A stretch of DNA of 48,747 bases from Cytophagales bacterium. Lineage in GTDB: Bacteria; Bacteroidota; Bacteroidia; Cytophagales; Cytophagaceae. The stretch lies in the NCBI GenBank assembly GCA_004294225.1, contig REBA01000021.1, positions 1 through 48,747 of the forward strand, given 5' to 3'. The first letter of the stretch is position 1; each line of letters starts with the position of its first letter. This document shows positions 19,138 to 27,888 of this stretch, in pieces. The notes under the pieces are model-generated. The model was not told the origin of the DNA and searched no databases. It worked only from the letters and a program-made list of their open reading frames with translations. The translations under genes were made by a program, and so were the position numbers.

Positions 19138-20458
19138 CTAATTCTTCTCTAAGTATAGTTTCTACTCTATCAGGACCAACAGATACCAGAGTAATAGGAA
19201 CTCTTAATTCTTGTTCTAAGTAAGTGATATAATCTTTCAAAGCAAGAGGTAAATTACTAGCATCGCTAATTCCAGATAATGAGCAATTCCAACCTTTGAT
19301 TGTCTTAAAAATAGGCTCTATATGTTCCTCTACCACATCATAAGGTAGCTTATCGGTAAGCTCACCATTAGATAGCTTGTAATGAGTACATACTTTAATT
19401 TCCTCAAATTCATTAAGCACATCTGCTTTCATCATCAAGAGATTGGATACGCCATTAAGCATGATGGCATATTTAAGAGCAGGTAAATCTATCCAACCAC
19501 AGCGACGAGCACGTCCAGTAGTAGAACCAAACTCATTGCCTTTTTTTCTTAAGGTTTCTCCATCGATGTCGTTCAACTCAGAAGGGAAAGGTCCACTACC
19601 TACCCTTGTACAATAAGCTTTAAATATTCCAAATACTTTACCTATATTTTTAGGAGCAATACCCAAACCTGTACAAGCACCAGCAGTCATTGTATTAGAG
19701 GAAGTAACAAATGGATACGAACCAAAGTCAATATCTAATAAAGAACCTTGAGCACCTTCGGCAAGGATAGATTTTTTATTATTGATAGCATCATTAATCA
19801 TGTATTCGCTATCAACAAGATTAAATGTTTTTAAAAATTCTACCGCCTTAAAAAAATCTTTTTCGACCTCTAAGAAATCGAAATTATATTTTCCAAAATC
19901 TTTGATTGCCTCTAAATCTGAATCAAAAGAAAAATTCAGGAAAGAAAGTATAGATTTATGATTGGCAACAAGTTGATTATATCTTTCTTTAAAATTAGGG
20001 TTTAAAATATCCCCTACTCTAAGCCCTTGGCGAGCTACTTTATCTTGATAGGTTGGTCCTATCCCCTTTAAAGTTGAGCCTATTTTGCTATCTCCTTTAG
20101 CTTTTTCCATGGCTACGTCTAATAGTCTGTGGGTAGGGATAATGATTTGGGCTTTTTTAGAAATGAATAAATTTTTTGAAAAATTGATATTGAATTTACT
20201 CAAGCCTTCAATTTCTTTTTTAAAAATCAATGGGTCAAGCACTACCCCATTTCCAATGATATTACTGATGTTATCGTGAAAAATCCCAGAAGGAATTTGA
20301 TGAAGAACATGCTTAATGCCGTCAAACTCTAAAGTGTGTCCTGCATTAGGACCTCCTTGAAACCGAGCTACCACATCGTACTTAGGTGCTATAAAATCTA
20401 CTATTTTACCCTTTCCTTCGTCTCCCCATTGGAGCCCCAATAATATATCTACTGCCAT
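19127..20458 (-). CDS. purA: Adenylosuccinate synthetase
   Basis: This enzyme joins IMP and aspartate using GTP, the first committed step to AMP. The 443 residues are slightly more than the usual 425-435. The start LLGLQWGDEGKGK carries the GTP loop with Asp13, and His41 sits in PNAGHTLEF; both match the catalytic positions known from E. coli. GPTYQDKVARQGLR and TTGRARRCGWIDL are further signatures. It is the last gene of a fur-STAS-purA series (77 bases after the STAS gene) and its 3' end overlaps ald by 11 bases. Confidence 0.97.
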   Translation of the reverse strand: MAVDILLGLQWGDEGKGKIVDFIAPKYDVVARFQGGPNAGHTLEFDGIKHVLHQIPSGIFHDNISNIIGNGVVLDPLIFKKEIEGLSKFNINFSKNLFISKKAQIIIPTHRLLDVAMEKAKGDSKIGSTLKGIGPTYQDKVARQGLRVGDILNPNFKERYNQLVANHKSILSFLNFSFDSDLEAIKDFGKYNFDFLEVEKDFFKAVEFLKTFNLVDSEYMINDAINNKKSILAEGAQGSLLDIDFGSYPFVTSSNTMTAGACTGLGIAPKNIGKVFGIFKAYCTRVGSGPFPSELNDIDGETLRKKGNEFGSTTGRARRCGWIDLPALKYAIMLNGVSNLLMMKADVLNEFEEIKVCTHYKLSNGELTDKLPYDVVEEHIEPIFKTIKGWNCSLSGISDASNLPLALKDYITYLEQELRVPITLVSVGPDRVETILREELAIV

Positions 20459-20535
20459 GCTTTTGATTAATTCGTCACTGCATATCTATTTGATGAGGAT
20501 GCAATGATATGAATACTTTATTTATGATAATTATT

Positions 20536-20883
20536 TTATTTTACAGATTTGAGTTTTGAGAAAGCCTCCTCTTTGTTATTAACAATAGTGAAAATGGCAT
20601 TCAATTTTGTAATAATCAGCAACTTTTTAATTTGCTCTGAGGGATTAATTAATACAACCTCTCCACTTTTATTGCGGAACTTTGTAAGGAGTGTGATTAA
20701 TAGCCCAATTCCACTACTATTCATATATCTTACTTCTTCTAAATCTACAGCACAATGAACAATCGCTTCATTAATCTTATTATTTACAAGCTCAATTAAT
20801 TCCAACCCTGTTTGTTCACCTAATAAATCTCCTTTTAGTTGAATAAATAAGATGTTATCTAAAACTTCTGTGGTATAATTCAT
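20536..20883 (-). CDS. STAS-domain protein (anti-sigma-factor-antagonist-like)
   Basis: This is a single STAS domain of 115 residues. The motif YMNSSGIGLL (53-62) holds the serine pair that is phosphorylated in SpoIIAA-type antagonists, so switching by a partner kinase/anti-sigma factor is possible. I chose the ATG at 20883 (MNYTTEV), which opens the domain; an upstream ATG at 20946 would add 21 basic residues and begin within a few bases of the end of fur. It lies between fur and purA on the same strand, 69 bases after fur, and is probably in the same transcript. No partner kinase is in the window. Confidence 0.88.
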   Translation of the reverse strand: MNYTTEVLDNILFIQLKGDLLGEQTGLELIELVNNKINEAIVHCAVDLEEVRYMNSSGIGLLITLLTKFRNKSGEVVLINPSEQIKKLLIITKLNAIFTIVNNKEEAFSKLKSVK

Positions 20884-20952
20884 GGTTTTCTTTTTAAATA
20901 ATAGTTTTGCAGCAAATAAAAACAATCGAGATTTAATAATCATCAATAAGCG

Positions 20953-21417
20953 TTATTTCTTTTTGTTTTCACAATTGGTATTCTGGCAATCGCCGTATAA
21001 AATCAACGAATGATGCATAACTTTAAAATTAAGTAATTCGCCAACCATAGTCTGAATACCATGTATTCTAGGATCACAAAATTCAACAACTTTATGACAT
21101 TCTGTACAAATAAGGTGATCATGTTGGCGGAAACCATAAGATCGCTCATATTCGGCTAAGTTATTACTAAACTGATGCTTAGTAACTAAATTACACTCTA
21201 CTAAAATATCTAAAGTATTGTAAACTGTTGCTCTACTTACAGAATAGTTCTTATTTTTCATAGAGATATACAATGTTTCTACGTCAAAATGACCATGTTT
21301 AGAATATATCTCTTCAAGAATAGCGAACCTTTCAGGAGTTTTACGTAATTCCTTATTTTCAAGAAATGAAGTGAAAATTTTCTTTACTTCTAGTAAGATA
21401 TTTGTATTTTGTTCCAT
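20953..21417 (-). CDS. fur: Fur-family metal-dependent repressor
   Basis: This is a 154-residue winged-helix regulator. Residues 1-85 hold the DNA-binding fold, with [15 protein letters not shown] as the recognition helix. The dimer domain follows with [17 protein letters not shown], an [10 protein letters not shown] stretch and a second pair of cysteines (CQNTNC) near the end, giving the structural zinc CxxC pair and the regulatory metal site. Peroxide (PerR), zinc (Zur) and iron subtypes cannot be told apart reliably. It heads the fur-STAS-purA unit, with a strong promoter directly before its start codon. Confidence 0.93.
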   Translation of the reverse strand: MEQNTNILLEVKKIFTSFLENKELRKTPERFAILEEIYSKHGHFDVETLYISMKNKNYSVSRATVYNTLDILVECNLVTKHQFSNNLAEYERSYGFRQHDHLICTECHKVVEFCDPRIHGIQTMVGELLNFKVMHHSLILYGDCQNTNCENKKK

Positions 21418-21424
21418 TCTGTTT

Positions 21425-21455
21425 CAAATATACAAAGACTGGCTTAATTGACAAA
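21425..21455 (-). promoter_or_regulatory. Strong Bacteroidota promoter of fur, nearly leaderless
   Basis: Minus-strand TTTG (21452-21455), exactly 19 bases, then TATATTTG (21425-21432) is a perfect match to the phylum consensus. Only 7 bases separate it from the ATG at 21417, so transcription should begin at or very near the start codon. Confidence 0.72.
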
Positions 21456-21559
21456 TTCTATATTTTATACTTTATTGAAAGTCTTATAAACCACCTCTAT
21501 GTAATACCTCGATTATTTCCACTAATTTAGTTAAATTTTACAAATTTATTTTGGATACT

Positions 21560-23437
21560 ATGTTCTATTTATTTGAAAGAAATGACTTCAAAGCATTCTG
21601 GTGTTTGATGGTCTGTTCATTATTCTTACCCAGCATCTCTACTGGTCAGATAATAAAGAAATTTTATTCCGATAGTATTCATATTCAATCAGAAGGATTG
21701 TTAGTAAATGGTTTAAAAAACGGAATTTGGAAAGAGTATTATCTTAATGGCAACCTCCAATACGAGGTCTCTTTTAAAGACAATCTTTATGATGGCAATT
21801 TTAAATCTTACTACTTTGATGAAACAATTGAAAGTGAAGGTTTTTATCAAAATAATTTACTACAGAATTCATGGAAAGAGTACTACGAGAATGGCCAACT
21901 AGCTTGGGAATGTACCTATAAAGATAGCCTACCCAATGGTGCTTACCAATCCTATTATTCTAATAAAGAAATAAAATCAAAGGGAATATTCTCACAAGGA
22001 ACAAAGCTAGGAGAATGGAAAGAATATTATTCTAATAAAACCCTCAAAAGATTAATCAACTATGCTCCAAACGGCAGTTCGTTTTGGAAAGCCTACGACG
22101 AAAAAGGCAAATTAGAAAGCGAAGGTACCTTCAATGCACAGCAAATGCCAGAAGGAAAAATCACCTATTATTTTCCCAACGAAGCCATAAAATCAATTGA
22201 GGATTGGCAAGATGGTAAACTATGGAACGTTATTCAGCAAAATGACATCAATAGAATTCCACTTCCACTGGGAAATTTTAAAGATGGAAACGGATTAAGA
22301 AAATATTACGACCACCAAGGTACTGTCATTTCTGAAATCAATTTCAAAAATGGACTTCAGGAAGGGGAAGCCAAAAGCTATTTTCAGAATGGGAAAATAA
22401 AATCCTTATTATTTTATAAACAAGGGATAGAACATGGCAAAGCACAAGAATATTTTGAAAATGGACAAGTAGCTTCTGATGTTACCTACATCAATGGAAA
22501 GGAAGAAGGATTTTATAGAGAATACAATGAGTCGGGAAAACTATCTATTATTGGCTTTTACCAAAATGGAAAAGAAGATAGTCTTTGGCAAGAATTACAT
22601 GATAACGGAAAAATATATTCTTATGGCAACTATACCAATGGGGAAAAAACAGGTATTTGGAATGAATTTTATGAGAACGATACACTCATGTCTTCAGGAA
22701 GTTATAAAGAAGGACTTCAAGAAGGATTGTGGTTAGAATTCTTTGAAAACGGTAAAATTTCTTCCAAAGGATTTTATATTGAAGGAAAAAAAGAAGGCTT
22801 ATGGGAAAGCTGGTTTGACAACGGAAAAATTGCCTCTAAAGGAAATTTTATCAACGATTATGAACATGGGGATTGGGAATTCTATTACAAAACAGGAGGG
22901 ATTAAAATAAAAACAAAATATAATTATGGCATAGAACATGGCTTTTATACAGAATATTCTGCTCTAGGAAAAATAACTTCTTCTGGAAATCACCTCAAAG
23001 GCAAAGAAGATGGTATCTGGAAAACATTTTGGGATAATGGATTGCCATGTCAAGAACAAACTTGGAAAGAAGGTAAACTGCTCCAGATAGGAGACATTAG
23101 CAATGCCCAAGGAAAAAAGTTGGACAAAGGAACATTAGTCAATGGTAATGGAAGCACCAAATCATACCATAATAATAATAGACTGGAGGCTAATGGATTA
23201 TTCTTAAATGGACTCCCTCATGGTATTTGGAAATATTATCATAACAACGGAGTACTTTCTGCTCAAGGAGAAATGACAGACGGTAAAAAAGAAGGTTTGT
23301 GGAAATATTACTTCGAATCAGGAAAGATTGAATCTGAAGGAAACTATAAACTAGACGAGATGGTAGAAAAATGGAAATTTTATCAACAAGGAGTATTAAA
23401 AGAAATCAAAGACATGAACGATGAGCTTACAGAATAA
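21560..23437 (+). CDS. Exported protein made of YwqK/MORN-type repeats
   Basis: This is a 625-residue protein with a signal peptide (about 1-30, ending in STGQ), built of roughly 25 repeats of about 22 residues on the pattern 'G.W.EYY.NGKL...G.Y..G...G', i.e. MORN variant 2 / YwqK family repeats. Such repeats form an elongated beta-ribbon; annotation as 'antitoxin' follows one Bacillus member and does not show a toxin-antitoxin role here. I prefer the ATG at 21560 to the in-frame TTG at 21551. A shorter paralogue follows 22 bases later, suggesting an operon and a tandem duplication. Confidence 0.85.
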   Translation: MFYLFERNDFKAFWCLMVCSLFLPSISTGQIIKKFYSDSIHIQSEGLLVNGLKNGIWKEYYLNGNLQYEVSFKDNLYDGNFKSYYFDETIESEGFYQNNLLQNSWKEYYENGQLAWECTYKDSLPNGAYQSYYSNKEIKSKGIFSQGTKLGEWKEYYSNKTLKRLINYAPNGSSFWKAYDEKGKLESEGTFNAQQMPEGKITYYFPNEAIKSIEDWQDGKLWNVIQQNDINRIPLPLGNFKDGNGLRKYYDHQGTVISEINFKNGLQEGEAKSYFQNGKIKSLLFYKQGIEHGKAQEYFENGQVASDVTYINGKEEGFYREYNESGKLSIIGFYQNGKEDSLWQELHDNGKIYSYGNYTNGEKTGIWNEFYENDTLMSSGSYKEGLQEGLWLEFFENGKISSKGFYIEGKKEGLWESWFDNGKIASKGNFINDYEHGDWEFYYKTGGIKIKTKYNYGIEHGFYTEYSALGKITSSGNHLKGKEDGIWKTFWDNGLPCQEQTWKEGKLLQIGDISNAQGKKLDKGTLVNGNGSTKSYHNNNRLEANGLFLNGLPHGIWKYYHNNGVLSAQGEMTDGKKEGLWKYYFESGKIESEGNYKLDEMVEKWKFYQQGVLKEIKDMNDELTE

Positions 23438-23459
23438 ACATAAAAGAAAATACACACCA

Positions 23460-24095
23460 ATGAATCTAAAAACAATTTTCCTTTTTTTATACCTCATTGG
23501 CTATACCTTTTTAGGGCTAGCTCAGTCGTCGCCAACAAAACTCTATTATGATAATGGAGCCTTGAAAACTGAAGGACAACTTGACAACTACCAAAAAATA
23601 GGGAAATGGATATTTTATTATCCCAATGGGAAGCTCAATGCAGAAGAAAATTATTCAGATGGGAAGCTGAATGGGAAAACTAAAGGCTACGATTTTGAGG
23701 GCAACCTCATTGCAATTGAAAACTGGGCAAATGGTCTAGAAAGTGACACTGCACAATATTTTCATTCCAATGGAAAGTTGAAGAGAATTGGAATTTTTAA
23801 GAATGGCTTATATTCTGGATTGTGGAAAACCTATCACGAAAACGGAAAGTTGAAAAATGAAGGAATGTACCATGAAGGAAAGCCAGTAGGCGAATGGAAA
23901 TTCTTCTATCCTTCAGGAAAAATAGAACAAACGCTCATCTACCAGCATGGAATTCCCAATGGCAAATCGAGCGAATATGCTGAAAAAGGATACTTAGAAT
24001 GGGAAGGATTTTATGAAAATGGGAAAAAAGTAAGTGAATGGCAGCAGTTTAATAAAAAAGGGAAAGTCATTTTAAAGAAAGATTACTTTTATTAA
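23460..24095 (+). CDS. Second, shorter exported YwqK/MORN-repeat protein
   Basis: This 211-residue protein has a signal peptide (1-22, ending in GLAQ) followed by about eight repeats of the same kind as its upstream neighbour (for example WKTYHENGKLKNEG). The ATG at 23460 was chosen because it opens the signal peptide; an ATG at 23421 would overlap the upstream gene and add 13 charged residues. It is probably co-transcribed with and duplicated from the gene before it. Function is unknown; a structural or partner-binding role in the periplasm or at the surface is an inference. Confidence 0.83.
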   Translation: MNLKTIFLFLYLIGYTFLGLAQSSPTKLYYDNGALKTEGQLDNYQKIGKWIFYYPNGKLNAEENYSDGKLNGKTKGYDFEGNLIAIENWANGLESDTAQYFHSNGKLKRIGIFKNGLYSGLWKTYHENGKLKNEGMYHEGKPVGEWKFFYPSGKIEQTLIYQHGIPNGKSSEYAEKGYLEWEGFYENGKKVSEWQQFNKKGKVILKKDYFY

Positions 24096-24138
24096 TCAGT
24101 GCTTTAAAAATCATTTATTAAACTTTGTATCAACTTCA

Positions 24139-24169
24139 TTGGCACATTTTAAGAATTAGTTTATTTTTG
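24139..24169 (+). promoter_or_regulatory. Bacteroidota-type promoter of the TonB-C gene
   Basis: TTG at 24139-24141, then 20 bases, then TATTTTTG at 24162-24169 (TAnnTTTG). The ATG at 24190 lies 20 bases further on, giving a leader of about 13 bases. Confidence 0.6.
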
Positions 24170-24189
24170 CAAAAACCAAACCTAACAAT

Positions 24190-24570
24190 ATGCTCTATCT
24201 AAGAAATATTTTAATGATATCAAGTCTACTCTTGATGATTCAGTTTTCAGTATTTTCACAAACTGTTCCTAGCAAAGTAATACCTGCAGCAGAGCATTAC
24301 GAAGGTGGCAAAGACAGCTTATATGCCTTTATCAATAGAAATCTAAAATACCCCATAACAGCCAAAAGAAATAGAATAGAAGGAGAATGTATCGTAAAAT
24401 TAAAAATTGATGAAAACGGAAATACCTCTGAACATGCTGTGGTAAAAAACATTGGTGCAGGATGTGGTGAAGAGGCAATAAGAGTAATTAAAATGCTTAA
24501 ATTTAAAGCCCCAGGCTATTCTATGCAGACATCTATACCAGTAATATATAACATAAGAACCACCAAATAA
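24190..24570 (+). CDS. Small exported TonB C-terminal-domain protein
   Basis: This 126-residue protein has a signal peptide or anchor at 1-24 (ending in VFSQ). A TonB C-terminal-like domain follows: 'YPITAKRNRIEGECIVKLKI' and 'DENGN' precede a GCGEEAIRVIKMLKFKAPG stretch, the typical repeat-like fold. It lacks the proline-rich spacer of true TonB, so it is probably not the energy-coupling protein itself but one of the many short TonB-C proteins of Bacteroidota. It ends 6 bases before the DUF5606 gene and forms an operon with it. Confidence 0.82.
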   Translation: MLYLRNILMISSLLLMIQFSVFSQTVPSKVIPAAEHYEGGKDSLYAFINRNLKYPITAKRNRIEGECIVKLKIDENGNTSEHAVVKNIGAGCGEEAIRVIKMLKFKAPGYSMQTSIPVIYNIRTTK

Positions 24571-24576
24571 CCCAAA

Positions 24577-25095
24577 ATGAATCTTAAAGAAATAGCAGCA
24601 GTAGCTGGCAAAAGCGGACTTTTCAAAGTTCTGAAACCAACCCGTAATGGAGTAATCTTAGAGGCTATAGACGAGCAAAAGGCAAAAATAATTGCCAACA
24701 ACTCTACTAGGGTCTCTATACTTAGTGAGATATCTATGTACACTACAGGGGCAGAACCATCTAAGTCTCTAGAAGAAATCTTCAAGTCTATATTTGCAAA
24801 ATATAAATTTGAAATACCTGTAAATCCTAAATCTGACGGTGGAGACTTAAATGCTTTTCTAGAGTCGGTTTTGCCAGATTATGACAAAGAAAGAGTATAT
24901 ACTTCTGACATAAAAAAGCTAGTAACATGGTACGGAATTCTTGCTCAAGTACTACCAGAAATGTTTAAAAATAAAGAAGAAGTCAAAGCGGTAAACACCG
25001 AAGATCAATCAGGATCAAAAGAAAAAGATATAGTTGAAGCTGAGAAAAAACCAAAAGCAAAAAAGACCACAAAAAAAGTAGAAAACAAAGAATAA
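24577..25095 (+). CDS. DUF5606 protein
   Basis: This is a conserved cytoplasmic Bacteroidota protein of unknown function, 172 residues. The first 135 residues match the family's start (MNLKEIAAVAGKSGLFKV) and its 'SILSEISMYT' and 'KLVTWYGIL' segments. The tail (about 136-172) is a low-complexity lysine/glutamate-rich, probably disordered extension. No catalytic motif is visible. A strong intrinsic terminator starts 21 bases after the stop. Confidence 0.88.
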   Translation: MNLKEIAAVAGKSGLFKVLKPTRNGVILEAIDEQKAKIIANNSTRVSILSEISMYTTGAEPSKSLEEIFKSIFAKYKFEIPVNPKSDGGDLNAFLESVLPDYDKERVYTSDIKKLVTWYGILAQVLPEMFKNKEEVKAVNTEDQSGSKEKDIVEAEKKPKAKKTTKKVENKE

Positions 25096-25115
25096 AAATA
25101 ATTGCTTGTGCTTAG

Positions 25116-25150
25116 AAAAAACTCCTCAATAAATTATTGAGGAGTTTTTT
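25116..25150. terminator. Strong bidirectional terminator shared by two convergent operons
   Basis: A perfect 15-bp stem (25116-25130 with 25136-25150), a 5-base loop, and A/T runs on both outer sides make a classical factor-independent terminator for both strands. Its right arm lies within the last five codons and stop of folA (which ends at 25134), so the same bases encode the DHFR tail. Confidence 0.88.
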
Positions 25151-25640
25151 TTTGAGGTCTTTCGAGCACTACAAAGGCATAATCATATGGATGTTTTTCA
25201 TCTTTAGCATGTTCAATTCTGCTTGTTTCTTTCCATAAAGATTTATCAAATTCAAATTTTGTATTACCAGAAATAGCTGCATGAACTTCTGTAAGATAAA
25301 TCTTGGTAACTAATGGAAGCACTTGCTCATATAAATTTGCTCCACCTATAAAAAAACACTTCTCTGCCCTTTTTTCAAAAGCAATATCTAAGGCTTTCAT
25401 GATAGAAGTTACTCTATGGCAATTCTCGATGGGAGGATGCTCTGTTTTAGAAAGGATGATATTTGTTCTATTAGGCAATGGCCTACCTATAGATTCATAA
25501 GTTTTTCTACCCATAATAATGGGGAAACCAGAAGTAATAGATTTAAAATAATTCAAATCCTTTGGTAAGTGCCATACCAATTGGTTATCATTGCCAATTA
25601 CTCCATTGGAAGCTATGGCTACAATCAATGCTATTTCCAT
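25134..25640 (-). CDS. folA: Dihydrofolate reductase
   Basis: This enzyme reduces dihydrofolate to tetrahydrofolate with NADPH, in the cytoplasm. Its 168 residues are normal for the family. Motifs are IGNDNQLVWHLPKDL with the proton donor Asp28, MGRKTYESIGRPLP for NADPH binding, FFIGGANLYEQ with the Gly-Gly pair, and LTEVHA. It lies 5 bases after fmt; tetrahydrofolate supplies fmt's formyl donor, a sensible pairing. The terminal residues KKTPQ are encoded by a terminator arm. Confidence 0.97.
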   Translation of the reverse strand: MEIALIVAIASNGVIGNDNQLVWHLPKDLNYFKSITSGFPIIMGRKTYESIGRPLPNRTNIILSKTEHPPIENCHRVTSIMKALDIAFEKRAEKCFFIGGANLYEQVLPLVTKIYLTEVHAAISGNTKFEFDKSLWKETSRIEHAKDEKHPYDYAFVVLERPQKKTPQ

Positions 25641-25645
25641 ATTTA

Positions 25646-26569
25646 TTAAATTTTGTTTCCTCTTAAATAGTCTTCTACTTTCATTCTTCGTTTCCCTTCT
25701 GGTTGCAATTCCAAAATGGCGATACAGTCGGTAGCTGTTTGAACATGAATATATGTTTTAGAATCAGAGTGAATTGTGCCTAAAGGCAAATGTTGATTAG
25801 GCAATATTTTAGTAGTATATATTTTAAACTTATCTCCATTAATTTCTGCCCACGCAGAAGGGTATGGACTCAGCCCTCTAACTAAGTTATGAATTGAAAA
25901 TGCATCTAGATTCCAGTCTATTTTGCAGGTTTCTTTAAATATTTTAGGAGCTGATTTTAGATCAGCACTATAGATTTGTGCCTGGGGTTGGTAATTCCCA
26001 GATTCAACTAGTAGAACTGTTTTAAGAATTAGCCTTGCTCCTTTATTCATAAGCCTTTCGTATAAAGTTCCTACATTATCTTCAGGTAAAATGGGTTCCT
26101 TTTCTTGAAGAAGAATATCGCCTGTATCGATTTCCTGTTTCAGAAAAAAGGTAGTAAGCCCTGTTTCAGATGCTCCATTAATAATTGCCCAGTTGATAGG
26201 TGCTGCACCACGATACTGAGGCAATAATGAAGCGTGAAGATTAAAAGTACCAAGTCTGGGCATATTCCAAACTAGCTCTGGCAACATTCTGAAAGCAACC
26301 ACAATCTGTAAATCTGCTTGAAAACTTCTTAATTGTTCTAGAAAGTCAGGAGATTTAAGCTTCTCTGGTTGCAAAACGGGAATTCCATATTTCAATGCTG
26401 CCTCTTTCACAGGAGAGATTTGTAATTTCAAACCTCTGCCAGCGGGTTTGTCTGGTGCTGTTATTACTGCTACAACATTAAAATTATTTTTAATTAATAT
26501 TTCTAACCCGGGTACAGCAAAATCAGGTGTACCCATATAAATAATCCTTATAGATGCGTCGGCTTTCAT
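25646..26569 (-). CDS. fmt: Methionyl-tRNA formyltransferase
   Basis: This enzyme formylates initiator Met-tRNA using 10-formyl-tetrahydrofolate. The 307 residues are of usual length. Signatures are YMGTPDFAVPGLE, APDKPAGRG and the catalytic FNLHASLLPQYRGAAPINW, with the conserved His and the SLLP loop; the C-terminal OB-like domain begins at about 205. Its start overlaps the preceding gene's stop by 4 bases (ATGA), implying translational coupling in the namZ-fmt-folA series. Confidence 0.97.
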   Translation of the reverse strand: MKADASIRIIYMGTPDFAVPGLEILIKNNFNVVAVITAPDKPAGRGLKLQISPVKEAALKYGIPVLQPEKLKSPDFLEQLRSFQADLQIVVAFRMLPELVWNMPRLGTFNLHASLLPQYRGAAPINWAIINGASETGLTTFFLKQEIDTGDILLQEKEPILPEDNVGTLYERLMNKGARLILKTVLLVESGNYQPQAQIYSADLKSAPKIFKETCKIDWNLDAFSIHNLVRGLSPYPSAWAEINGDKFKIYTTKILPNQHLPLGTIHSDSKTYIHVQTATDCIAILELQPEGKRRMKVEDYLRGNKI

Positions 26570-27786
26570 TCTTTAAAATCTTTGTACAAAAGATATTTTT
26601 TTCTTAAAACTTTAAAATTATTTAACTCTTTTGCCCAAGTTTGCTCAATTTCTTTCCAGCTCTTCCCTTCTTTTATTTGAGCAGCAGTGGTTTCATTTCC
26701 TATTAATTTCACAAAGAAATTATTAAAAAAATGTGCTTTATCAGACGATTTGTTGTAGCATTCTGCAAGGAATTTTAAGGTGAATTTCTCTTTGCTTTGG
26801 CTTAAATCTTGACCATAACAAAGTTTGCCTTCATACATAGGGTTTTTAGCACTTCCAGATAAGCTTTGTGGGGTAAAAGTAAATTTACCTAAACTAGAAT
26901 CTGGTGCACCGATAATTTGAAAAGGTTTATTGGTTCCTCTACCTACGCTTATTGAAGTTCCTTCAAAAAGACATAGCGATGGATATAGCAATATACTCTG
27001 TGCATTGGGCAAATTGGGGGAGGGCTTAATTGGAAGTTTATACTTCATGTTATGATGATAATTTTTGACTGTTACTATTTCCAATTTGCACTGTCTATTG
27101 CTATCTAGCCATTTTTCTCCATTAATCATTAAAGCCAATTCTCCTAAGGTCATTCCATGAACAATAGGTATAGGGTGCATTCCCACAAAAGACTTGAATT
27201 TTAAATCCAAAACTGGTCCTGCTACATAATAACCGTTTGGATTAGGTCTATCTAATAATAGGAATAACTTATTATTTTCAGCACAAGCCTCCATAGCATA
27301 ATGCATAGTGCTGAGGTAGGTATAAAATCTTGCACCTACATCTTGGATATCAAAAACCAATACATCAATATCTTTAAGGGCTTCTTTAGAAGGTTTCTTA
27401 TTGGCACCATATAGTGAAATAATAGGCAAACCTGTTTTCTTATCTATATCATTGGCTACTTTTTCGCCTGCATCTGCATTACCTCTGAACCCATGTTCGG
27501 GAGAAAAAATTTTGACCACTTTAATATTTTTAGCAATCAAAACATCTACCAAATGTAAGCCAGACTTTTTATTTAAAACAGAAGTTTGATTTACAATCAG
27601 ACCAACTCTTTTATTTTTTAAAAATTGATTATAATGAACGTACTGTTCTGCACCGCAAACAATAGGCTTTACTGGCTGAGGTAGGTCCCCATAACTGGGA
27701 ATAGGAAGATTCTGAGCCACTATTTGACTAGTAATTCCTAAAACCAATATAAAAAAAAGAAAACGGTGTCGATTTTTTATTTTCAT
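26566..27786 (-). CDS. namZ: Exported DUF1343 / NamZ-type exo-beta-N-acetylmuramidase (GH171)
   Basis: This is probably a peptidoglycan-recycling enzyme that removes terminal N-acetylmuramic acid from muropeptides in the periplasm. The 406 residues begin with a signal peptide (about 1-25, ending in IVAQ). Family motifs are GLIVNQTSV, FSPEHGFRG with the putative catalytic Glu97, FDIQDVGARFYTY, LLDRPNPNG and GRGTNKPFQ. It heads the operon and overlaps fmt by 4 bases. The family name is certain; the exact activity is transferred from characterised members. Confidence 0.9.
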   Translation of the reverse strand: MKIKNRHRFLFFILVLGITSQIVAQNLPIPSYGDLPQPVKPIVCGAEQYVHYNQFLKNKRVGLIVNQTSVLNKKSGLHLVDVLIAKNIKVVKIFSPEHGFRGNADAGEKVANDIDKKTGLPIISLYGANKKPSKEALKDIDVLVFDIQDVGARFYTYLSTMHYAMEACAENNKLFLLLDRPNPNGYYVAGPVLDLKFKSFVGMHPIPIVHGMTLGELALMINGEKWLDSNRQCKLEIVTVKNYHHNMKYKLPIKPSPNLPNAQSILLYPSLCLFEGTSISVGRGTNKPFQIIGAPDSSLGKFTFTPQSLSGSAKNPMYEGKLCYGQDLSQSKEKFTLKFLAECYNKSSDKAHFFNNFFVKLIGNETTAAQIKEGKSWKEIEQTWAKELNNFKVLRKKYLLYKDFKE

Positions 27787-27823
27787 GTCAAAATCAAAGT
27801 TTATGATTTGTTTCTAATTCTTC

Positions 27824-27831
27824 CAAATTTA
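27824..27831 (-). promoter_or_regulatory. -7 element for the namZ-fmt-folA operon
   Basis: Minus-strand TAAATTTG matches TAnnTTTG, 37 bases before the ATG at 27786. No good TTTG is found at the expected -33 distance, so this is a partial match. Confidence 0.4.
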
Positions 27832-27841
27832 TATCCTCTAT

Positions 27842-27872
27842 TTTGAGTAAATTTGAAACAGTCCTAAATTTA
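27842..27872 (+). promoter_or_regulatory. Promoter of the LolC/E-like permease gene
   Basis: TTTG (27842-27845), 19 bases, then TAAATTTA (27865-27872), one base off TAnnTTTG. The predicted start of transcription is about 10 bases before the TTG start codon at 27889, which supports that start. Confidence 0.55.
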
Positions 27873-27888
27873 GTCAATAATATTTATT

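Noticed and set aside
21560..24095. Toxin-antitoxin module suggested by the YwqK 'antitoxin' family name
   Set aside because: Both proteins are exported repeat proteins and no toxin gene is adjacent; the name is inherited from a single Bacillus case.
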